Under the pieces are notes generated by a model. It was not told where the DNA came from. It saw only the letters and a program-made list of their open reading frames with translations, and ran no database searches. Made by a program: the position numbers and the translations under genes. Positions 24,321-32,709 of a DNA stretch of 64,000 bases are shown here, piece by piece; positions within the stretch are counted from its first letter, which is position 1, and each line of letters begins with the position of its first letter. The stretch comes from Panulirus ornatus. Lineage: Eukaryota > Arthropoda > Malacostraca > Decapoda > Palinuridae. Location: NCBI RefSeq assembly GCF_036320965.1, contig NC_092269.1:34160343-34224342 (forward strand), written 5' to 3'.

Positions 24321-24965
24321 GAGTTCACACGGGAGAGAAGCCTTATGAATGCCATTCAGTGTTGCGCGTAACTTCTGCACACGGGAGAGAAGCCATGTGG
24401 ATGTCATTCAGTATTGCATGCGGCTTCTACACACTGGAGAGAAGCCATATTGATGTCACATAGTGTTAGTTTGACTTCTACACACCGGAGAGAAGCCATA
24501 TTGATGTCACATAGTGTTAGTTTGACTTCTACACACCAAAGAGAAGCCATATTGATATATAGTGTTAGTTTGACTTCTACGCACCGGAGAGAAGCCATAT
24601 TGATATCATTTAGTGTTAGTTGGCTTCTACACACCGGAGAGAAGCCATATTGATGTCATACAGTATTGCATGCGACTTCTACACACCGGAGAAAAGCCAT
24701 ATTGATGTCATTCATTGTTACGTGTGTCTACTGCACACCGGAGAGAAGCGGTATGAATGTTATTGTTACATATAACTACTACATATGAGAGAAGCCACAT
24801 GGATGCCATGTACTGATGTAGCCATAAATGTATTGTACAGTGTTATACATGACCACACACAGGTGAGAAGCCATGTGAATGCCATAGCCATATGAATGTC
24901 ATTTAGTGTTGTACACAACGTCTACACACAGGAGAGAAACCATATGGATGTGGTTAGCGTTACAT
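24321..24965 (+). repeat. Tandem array derived from C2H2 zinc-finger linkers
   Basis: Repeats of CACACCGGAGAGAAGCCATA, which in one frame reads HTGEKPY, the canonical linker between C2H2 zinc fingers. The first unit reads HTGEKPYECHSVLR. Units are spaced 48-52 bases (24326, 24378, 24430, 24481, 24532, 24580, 24630, 24682, 24734) instead of the 84 bases of a real finger. Frameshifts, in-frame TGA codons and missing Cys/His pairs rule out a functional protein. It looks like a shrunken, re-amplified relic of a zinc-finger gene. Confidence 0.7.
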
Positions 24966-25199
24966 GCAGTGGGAAAAAGGGGGCAAATATGACCTCAGAT
25001 TGCCAGAAGACAGCGTGCAAGAGAGTATGATTAAGGGACACGTACATGATATACACCAGCTCGGGTTGTTACCCTCGCACAACTCAATTCGGAAGTCAAA
25101 AACTAGTCCTTGCTACAAGGCGAGGCCGGGCTAGCTTGAGTGTAGGTGCCGGCCCTCACCAGGGCAGCTTCTGGTGTTGACTGACCACTGAGATGACTT

Positions 25200-25400
25200 A
25201 AGGGTCAGGACAAGATGATGAGGGTATCAGGGGAGGTCCCTAAGATGTCTTGAGGATCAGGGGATAATGATGAGGGTATTAGGAAAGTCCCTGAGATGTC
25301 TTGAGGATCAGGGGATAATGATGAGGGTATTAGGGAAGTCCCTGAGATGTCTTGAGGATCAGGGGATGATGATGAAGATGTCAGGGAATCCCTAACACAC
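25200..25400. repeat. About 57-bp tandem repeat
   Basis: Three units containing GTCCCTGAGATGTCTTGAGG and ATCAGGGGATAATGATGAGG. Confidence 0.85.
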
Positions 25401-25525
25401 AAATCAGGAGGTAGACAATAAGGGATGGTTTAGGCCCCCCCATCCTACTTGCCAGTGGAGGCCCAGCCCAACTCTTGTGTTGCCCCCGTTCGCTAATCCC
25501 TCTGCTCTTTACCTCGCTGTGTTTG

Positions 25526-25529
<4 letters not shown>

Positions 25530-25606
<77 letters not shown>
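25530..25606. repeat. (CT)n microsatellite
   Basis: Pure CT run. Confidence 0.98.
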
Positions 25607-25609
<3 letters not shown>

Positions 25610-25664
25610 GGCGAGTTATTTCCACACACACACACACGCGTCCTCCTCCTCCGTTCACCTATCA

Positions 25665-26048
25665 TGTAGCCATAATAAAGTAGAAGGATGTAGCCATGAT
25701 ACAGTAGATGTAACCACGATACAGTAGTCATGTAGCCATGATAAAGTAGAAGCATGTAGCTATGATACAGTAGATGTAGCCATGATACAGCAGAGTCGTG
25801 TAGCCATGATACAGTAGATGTAGCCATGATACAGTAGATGTAGCCATGATACAGCAGAGTCGTCTAGCCATGATACAGTAGATGTAGCCATGATACAGCA
25901 GAGTCGTCTAGCCATGATACAGTAGATGTAGCCATGATACAGCAGAGTCGTCTAGCCATGATACAGTAGATGCAGCCATGATACAGCAGAGTCGTCTAGC
26001 CATGATACAGTAGATGTAGCCATGATACAGTAGATGTAGCCATGAAGA
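25665..26048. repeat. Minisatellite of TAGCCATGATACAG units, 44-bp higher order
   Basis: A 20-base monomer (TAGCCATGATACAGTAGATG) alternates with a 24-base monomer (ending CAGAGTCGTC), giving a 44-base period from about 25780 to 26010 (for example 25865 to 25909). Confidence 0.92.
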
Positions 26049-26257
26049 TATGAGTGCGTATCATTAACATTAACGAAGTTCCTGATTATCCTTGGTTAAT
26101 GAGGTTAACCCACCCACCCACACCCACACACAGGGCGGGTGAGGAGGCGATTTACATAGAACAGGTTTCGGGTGGTAGTTTAGTCATTTATTTATCGCGC
26201 ACGAGAGACTCGATCAGTCAACGTCTGGTGCGCAGTATAACCAAGAGCATACTTTAG

Positions 26258-26261
<4 letters not shown>

Positions 26262-26291
<30 letters not shown>
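26262..26291. repeat. (CA)n microsatellite
   Basis: Pure CA run. Confidence 0.96.
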
Positions 26292-26292
<1 letters not shown>

Positions 26293-26378
26293 GCCGTGTA
26301 TCATCAATCAGTGTGTGCGCGCTAGATCGCCCTTCCGACGAGGTCCAGAAATCTGAAAATTTCCCAGCCTTTAAGGAC

Positions 26379-26383
<5 letters not shown>

Positions 26384-26447
<64 letters not shown>
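26384..26447. repeat. (CT)n microsatellite
   Basis: Pure CT run. Confidence 0.97.
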
Positions 26448-26450
<3 letters not shown>

Positions 26451-26739
26451 TCCTCGGGAGAACCACGCCTGCGGACGGGTCATTTAACGAGCAGTTGAAA
26501 GTAATTTTGGAGAGAGAGAGACCCCCGCGCCTTTGTGTGTGGTTTCATCAGGTGAAAATCTGGCGCGGCGCGGCGATTGCCTCGTTCGGGGATCCCGTGT
26601 TTTGAGTGGTCATTTTGAGAGGAGGGAGGGTCATTATCCCGGATCATCAGGGCTAGTTTTCAGGACCCCACCCGGGTAATTACAGGGGGAAGGCCATTAT
26701 GTTGTTAGAGAATATGAGCTTTGTATTTCACGGGTGTAT

Positions 26740-26742
<3 letters not shown>

Positions 26743-26816
<74 letters not shown>
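26743..26816. repeat. (TA)n microsatellite
   Basis: Pure TA run abutting the dispersed element at 26817. Confidence 0.98.
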
Positions 26817-26819
<3 letters not shown>

Positions 26820-26882
26820 TCAACGGAGAATGGAACACAAAAAGTTGCCAAGTGCACTTTCGTGTAGTAATCACATCATACA
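26817..26882 (-). mobile_element. Dispersed (TA)n-linked element, short diverged copy
   Basis: Minus-orientation copy of the element at 17020, covering only the end nearest (TA)n: GAGTCAACGGAGAATGGAAC, then AAGTGCACTTTCGTGTAGTA and ATCACATCAT. It is more diverged than the other copies. Confidence 0.65.
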
Positions 26883-26884
26883 GT

Positions 26885-27435
26885 ACCTACCTTAACTGCC
26901 CTGCCATGTTATAGTGGATAACTCAATGTAATGTGTTATAGTGGACCAGCTGTACATCCCTGTGATATGCTGTGTTAAGAGTGGTCACCTGACCTTTGTG
27001 CTGTGTTGTGGTAGACCAGCTGTGTTACAGTGGCCTAGGATTAGGGCTTGGGGGGAGGGATTTCCCCTCACCCACCCCTGCACTATAGTTGACACAAACG
27101 TAGGCATCTCTTCCTTCGCAATTCCTTATTTCCTTCCTGATTTTTCCCTGATTTTCTAACCTTCCTCTTTTGTTATCAGTGTCCCCGAGTCTCCGTTGGC
27201 GCTTGAGAAATCACCCCGCCCCCCTTCTCCTCCTCTCCTCTCCTCCCACCTCATCTTTCCTCCTGTTCATTGCCACGACGTCCTGTCTTTACCCTCATCT
27301 TTATCCTCATATGACTCTCTTCCTCATTGTTATCATCTCCTCATACTCTTCCTGGTATACTTACTGTGGTATACTCTGGTATACTCCTTGATGTGGTATT
27401 TACTCTTCCTGCTAGTTATACCATGGTATACACCG
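26885..27435. other. Unique, pyrimidine-rich sequence, no gene recognised
   Basis: CT-rich sequence with short direct repeats of GGTATACT near 27355-27435. No exon supported. Confidence 0.45.

Positions 27436-27439
<4 letters not shown>

Positions 27440-27510
<71 letters not shown>
27440..27510. repeat. (TA)n microsatellite
   Basis: Pure TA run directly abutting the dispersed element at 27511. Confidence 0.98.
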
Positions 27511-27513
<3 letters not shown>

Positions 27514-27608
27514 TCCACGGGGAAAATGAAACACGAAAAGTTCCCAAGTGCACTTTCGTGTAATAATCATAGGAATATCTTGATCACGCGCAAAATTGTG
27601 ATCCTTTC

Positions 27609-27611
<3 letters not shown>
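27511..27611 (-). mobile_element. Dispersed (TA)n-linked element, flanked by (TA)n on both sides
   Basis: Contains GTCCACGGGGAAAATGAAAC, AAGTGCACTTTCGTG and TAATCATAGGAATATC, then TTGATCACGCGCAAAATTGT and GATCCTTTCC. Relative to the copy at 7048 the GGAAAGGATCACAATTTTGC block is joined in inverted orientation at a different point. Both edges fall exactly at (TA)n runs, so insertion into, or seeding of, the microsatellite is likely. Confidence 0.72.

Positions 27612-27682
<71 letters not shown>
27612..27682. repeat. (TA)n microsatellite
   Basis: Pure TA run on the right flank of the dispersed element. Confidence 0.98.
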
Positions 27683-27684
<2 letters not shown>

Positions 27685-28013
27685 TCCCCGTGGTGTTATA
27701 TTTCGAGGCATTATTCTCTCACTCCCCAAGTTACATATCTCCTCCCCACAGACTCTCCGTCCCACCCCAGCCCTTCCCTCTCTCACCCGCAGGCCTCCCC
27801 ATCTCGTCATAAGCTCCCCGTCCCACTCTTTCAAGTTGGCCCATCCTGCCCCCAAAGCTCCGCATCCCGCCTAAGCTCCCCATCTCACGCTAAGCTCCCC
27901 ATGTTGTAAACTCCCAACTCGGTGTAGGCTCCTCCTGCCTTATCCAAGCCCTAACTCCCATCCCTCCATACTCCATCATTCTGCCCTTTATGTCCTGATG
28001 TCTCCCGTGGGCT

Positions 28014-28121
<108 letters not shown>

Positions 28122-28139
28122 CGGCTATCCACCCCGACT

Positions 28140-28900
28140 CTCCAGGCTGGGGGTAATGGCGAGATTGCCCTCTAGATTAGCCAAGTTCCTGACAGATGGC
28201 GCGTTATTGTAGCCATTCCTGCAAATGGCTACATGTTGCTGGCGCGTTTTGAGCCATCGACTTGGCGCTGGTGTCTTCAATTCAGACTTTGTTCTCGGGG
28301 CAAATTTAGGTACAGTTAGTGTATATGTCATTACTGAACACAGTACGAAACAGTGGGACTAAGCAGTTAGCGTTTTTATGGGTTGTAAAAGACTTTAAAC
28401 CAAGCAGTGAATATTGTTGGAACATCTCCCTTCACACCAGCTGTAATATATGATTGACGAACAACACATGAGTGGCAGTTTGTATTGTTCAATCATATTT
28501 TGATGTAAATTCATATGTCAGTTATTTGATAATTACTAAACTCTATTAAAGAATACGATAAATAATCGTGAATAATTAAAGAAACCTCTACTTAAAATAC
28601 TATCAAAATACTATCATAAATGTATTATTAAGTGATTGTGCTGTTTACGTGAGCGTATGTAAACTATGAATGTTTCTCACAAGCCAACAAACGTAAGGGA
28701 AATATATTCTTTTCGAGTCAAAAAGTAACAAAGTTTACGCCGTGTAGTTGTCAGCGTCACGCATGCGCGCCTTCCGTTCGTCGTGGATGGATAAGATTTG
28801 CTGATGACGTTACGCGTCGCGTTTTATGTAAGGAGCGTTACGATAGATCGGGTGAGGGAACGTACTGGTGTATATCATTGCGACGAAACCCCCGCCCCAT
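28140..28900. other. AT-rich unique sequence, no gene recognised
   Basis: First long stretch in the window with ordinary complexity and AT-rich composition. No exon with recognisable protein similarity was found. Confidence 0.5.
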
Positions 28901-28907
28901 TGAGTAG

Positions 28908-29085
28908 ACGCGTACGATACTATAGTCCAGTTGCGCATATTTACTTCAGTGAGAGAGGATGTACGATAATTCAGTCCTGTAACGCGTATCTGTTTTGGTC
29001 ATTGGACGTACGATACTTCAATCCAGTAGCGCATAGTAGTAAACTTTAGTGCTATGGCGTACGATACTTTTGCCTAGGGTCTTCT
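28908..29085. repeat. Degenerate about 50-bp tandem repeat
   Basis: Four diverged units marked by CGTACGATACTT, beginning near 28911, 28960, 29007 and 29058 and followed by CAATCCAGTAGCGCATA-like sequence. An 83-codon forward frame crosses it but follows the repeat structure. Confidence 0.6.
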
Positions 29086-29503
29086 CGTTTTCTACTGAAG
29101 GGTAATGGTCTTTGCTCCCGGAAGGTATGAAGGTAATGGGGTAATATCGAGGTATGGGGGAGAGAAATGGCGCTATTTCAACTCTTCCGTCCCTAATCTT
29201 TACCTGGGAAAATAACACGGAAGGAAATAAATGAGGTGCAGACATCTATTGCTAAATGATATTCCAGATGAGTAGATCTTAGTTAGATGAACAGCATCTT
29301 TCAAATAATGGCATAAAGAAAAAAAAAAAGGCTTACATACACGTAGCTAACTAGCCATTTTTTTCCTCGATGAAACGTCGAATTCACTTCGTATGGAATC
29401 TCCCCTGAGATCAGGATGTGCCAGATTATGTAAAGTGAATATAATCATGTAGACAACCCTAAGCTAATTAGGAGACTTCCTGCCTGGCGGCATGAGGAGT
29501 AAC

Positions 29504-29640
29504 CACGTGACCTTTGACGTCATGATAACCCCCCTCCACCCCCACACACCCCAACCCCCCTGAAGGCTTCCTCAGCCCGCGGGCATATAAATTACCACAG
29601 ACGAGTCTCACTTTCTTTCGACTTATTTTCCTCGAAGACC
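29504..29640 (+). promoter_or_regulatory. Candidate RNA polymerase II promoter (CRE, TATA, initiator)
   Basis: In order: E-box CACGTG (29504-29509), perfect cAMP-response element TGACGTCA (29515-29522), TATA box TATAAATT (29586-29593) and an initiator-like TCACTTT near 29608. An AGACC matching the arthropod downstream promoter element pattern lies about 27 bases beyond the initiator A. The arrangement fits a regulated TATA promoter. It is only sequence pattern; no transcript evidence is available. Confidence 0.4.
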
Positions 29641-29650
29641 ATTTACTAAA

Positions 29651-29743
29651 ATGAGACTATTCAACGTAACTCATTTTTACATCGTAATAATGTTTGCTTT
29701 TGGGAGAACGGAACGTAAAACGGGTCATCCTGCAATTAAGTAA
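29651..29743 (+). CDS. Possible 30-aa hydrophobic-leader peptide or first exon
   Basis: A 30-codon frame starts at the first ATG after the candidate TATA promoter. The N-terminus MRLFNVTHFYIVIMFAFG has the Arg-then-hydrophobic pattern of a signal peptide, followed by a short basic tail (GRTERKTGHPAIK). The terminal AAG|TAA overlaps a weak AA|GTAAAA splice donor, so this could instead be the first coding exon of a secreted precursor. I do not recognise the product. A chance ORF is quite possible. Confidence 0.25.
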   Translation: MRLFNVTHFYIVIMFAFGRTERKTGHPAIK

Positions 29744-29935
29744 AATATGTACAGATACATGGCAATGGAGGGGGCCATTACATAAGCCTTATGAACCGCA
29801 AGAAAATTCTCCTCGTTTTCCTTTCAATTCTCTAAATATCATGGTGATGTGAATGTAAATGTTGCTCTTTCAGTCTGGTTATAAGACAAGAAAGTGAAAG
29901 GTGTCCGTAATTTATAGTTGATTATATATATGTAT

Positions 29936-30085
29936 ATGTTTACCAAATGGCGTCCTAGCTTCGTCTCTTCGATGTATATCAACTGACTGTTATGTTTGTC
30001 TCTTGTGTCTCCCCTGATGATGTGATTATTACACGAAAGTGCACTTGGGAACTTTTCGTGTTTCATTTTCCCCGTGGACTCATAG

Positions 30086-30090
<5 letters not shown>
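29936..30090 (+). mobile_element. Dispersed (TA)n-linked element, longer form
   Basis: Near-identical to the copy at 17020: GTTTACCAAATGGCGTCC, TCGATGTATATCAACTGACTG, CCCTGATGATGTGATTATTA, then the shared CACGAAAGTGCACTTGGG and CCCCGTGGACTCATAGGAA. It is abutted on the right by a TA run from 30088 and on the left by a short TATATATGTATATG. Confidence 0.78.

Positions 30091-30166
<76 letters not shown>
30088..30166. repeat. (TA)n microsatellite
   Basis: Pure TA run at the right border of the dispersed element. Confidence 0.98.
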
Positions 30167-30168
<2 letters not shown>

Positions 30169-30468
30169 GTTCGTTGTGATTGCCTCATTGCAGGTGCATG
30201 TTTGACATACTCTTGATATATTTATCATTAATTTACCTTGTAGATGTAAGCTGAGGAACTTATAAATCAATTGCTAAATAGAGATTGCTGTGAATACTGT
30301 TGTAAAGACGTTGATTTACATAAGCAGTAAGTGTTTACTTATTGGGAATACGTCAGATGAAACTCTTTTGGATTGTCCATGTTACTGCTTGATTAAGAGG
30401 CAGTGGTGAATTAATTGCGCCCCCCCCCCCTTCACATAAGTGCTTGGGGGGGCTGGTAAAACTGTGGT

Positions 30469-30473
<5 letters not shown>

Positions 30474-30552
<79 letters not shown>
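30474..30552. repeat. (CT)n microsatellite
   Basis: Pure CT run. Confidence 0.98.
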
Positions 30553-30554
<2 letters not shown>

Positions 30555-31035
30555 GCCGTTAATTTCAGACCAAACCAAGAGAGAGATTACGTAACCGGGT
30601 GGTTCAGGGAGAGTAGTTTATCCTACAGCAAGTCTAACCAGGGCAAGGAACGGCAAATTACATGAATGTATATAGACAGTAATTTTTATTTTCGTTTCTT
30701 TTTCCCCTGCGCTCGCGTCCGTTGGCGTAAATTGGGGAGGGGTGTTTGGCAGCAGTGTGGACGTGCGTAAATGTAGTAGGAGTTTATCCAAGATGATTAG
30801 TCTCGCTTTCCGACTTTCTAGTTAACTCAGATGTGATTTCTTGCTCTGAGGGAGTTGGATCTGTTTCAAAGTTAACACTTAAACGTTAAAGTTAACACTA
30901 CGTTCGAGCGAGTGTTGGCATTACTATCTGCCGGTACTTCAATTATCTTCCGTAAGCTTATAAGAGCATTGTTTTGGGTATTCAAATGTCCTCTCAGGTG
31001 GAGACTAATTAACCCGGATTGTCTTCTTCCCACAG

Positions 31036-31723
31036 GATGTCTTTGTTAAGGTAACCTCTCTTGTCTTCCCACAGGATGTCTTTGTTAAGGTAACCTCTCT
31101 TGTCTTCCCACAGGATGTCTTTGTTAAGGTAACCTCTCTCTCTTGTCTTCCCACAGGATGTCTTTGTTAAGGTAACCTCTCTCTCTTGTCTTCCCACAGG
31201 ATGCCTTTAAGGTAACCTCTCTTGTCTTCCCACAGGATGTCTTTGTTAAGGTAACCTCTCTTGTCTTCCCACAGGATGTCTTTGTTAAGGTAACCTCTCT
31301 CTCTTGTCTTCCCACAGGATGTCTTTGTTAAGGTAACCTCTCTCTCTTGTCTTCCCACAGGATGTCTTTGTTAAGGTAACCTCTCTTGTCTTCCCACAGG
31401 ATGTCTTTGTTAAGGTAACCTCTCTCTCTTGTCTTCCCACAGGATGTCTTTGTTAAGGTAACCTCTCTTGTCTTCCCACAGGATGTCTTTGTTAAGGTAA
31501 CCTCTCTTGTCTTCCCACAGGATGTCTTTGTTAAGGTAACCTCTCTCTCTTGTCTTCCCACAGGATGTCTTTGTTAAGGTAACCTCTCTCTCTTGTCTTC
31601 CCACAGGATGTCTTTGTTAAGGTAACCTCTCTTGTCTTCCCACAGGATGTCTTTGTTAAGGTAACCTCTCTTGTCTTCCCACAGGATGTCTTTGTTAAGG
31701 TAACCTCTCTTGTCTTCCCACAG
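31036..31723 (+). repeat. Tandem array of 17 acceptor/mini-exon/donor units
   Basis: Seventeen head-to-tail units (nine of 39, seven of 43 and one of 36 bases). Each consists of GATGTCTTTGTTAAG (DVFVK; unit 5 has the 12-nt GATGCCTTTAAG, DAFK), a donor-like GTAACC, and a polypyrimidine tract ending TTGTCTTCCCACAG. Length differences come only from CT repeats in the tract and the 3-base loss in unit 5. A further TCTTCTTCCCACAG acts as acceptor in front of unit 1. The last CAG is the acceptor of the FERM exon at 31724. Spacers between mini-exons are only 24-28 bases, too short for ordinary spliceosomal introns, so at most one or a few units could be used in one transcript. Confidence 0.95.
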
Positions 31724-31812
31724 GGTGAAGACAACATTGAGTACTTCCTTGGCCTCACGCCCTCTGGAGTGATCGTCCTCAGAAATAAAGCTAAAGTTGG
31801 TAATTATTACTG
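31724..31812 (+). CDS. EPB41L4A: EPB41L4 exon: FERM F3 start ([15 protein letters not shown])
   Basis: 89 nt, phase 0 in, two bases (TG) carried over. It encodes [15 protein letters not shown] to KAKVGNYYW, the first strands of the FERM C-lobe (PH-like). The acceptor is the final CCCACAG of the 17-unit array; the donor is GTAAGT. The upstream exon carrying the end of the F2 lobe was not found in this window. Confidence 0.93.
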
Positions 31813-32369
31813 GTAAGTCCTTCAACCGCTCGACTGTTGGCAACTGTTAGTCTAGCGAGTACATGGTATTCAAAGTTGCATTATGTTATTCACTGTATTA
31901 TTCACTAATTATTCATTATTCACCATAAGACAGATAACTCAGAGGAAGATTTTATACTCTTAATAGATTATAAGAGAGTTCTATGTCGAATTTCTCATGA
32001 AAGTGCGTGATTTTGTGTGTGGCGCATGCGCGACATTTTTATCATCAAATTTCGTTTTCTGAAATGATCCTTTTGGAAATTACTTTGGGTTGCATCTTAT
32101 CAAACACCATATTACAGATTATGATGCCAGTTTGGGAAAGCGAATTTCGAGTTTGGTACCCACAGAGATAAGATATATTAGATTTTTTTACCACTGGTCC
32201 TGCATTATCTGAAAGTGGTAGAAATATGTCAATAGATGGATTTACATCCAAATTCATTCGTGATTTTTAAAGATTAAACTGTTTTATTGCACTTTTGGTG
32301 AGTTCGAATCGCCGGTAGTATTTTACAGTTCAGTAGAATTCAATTCAGCCCTAAATGTACCAAAGTGGA

Positions 32370-32441
<72 letters not shown>

Positions 32442-32643
32442 CTTTTTCTTTGGCCGTCAACGGCAGCACAATCATTGAACCATTTATGATCTATATAAGC
32501 CATAATACGCACGCTAACGCGGAAAGTTGCGGGGGAAAGAACAAGGGAAGCACATTTAACCCTCCTGCAAACCCAGCTAATGTGCCCCTGTTACAGAGAG
32601 AGAGAGAGAGAGAGCAAAAAATACGAAGGGATGATTCGGTTAC

Positions 32644-32709
<66 letters not shown>

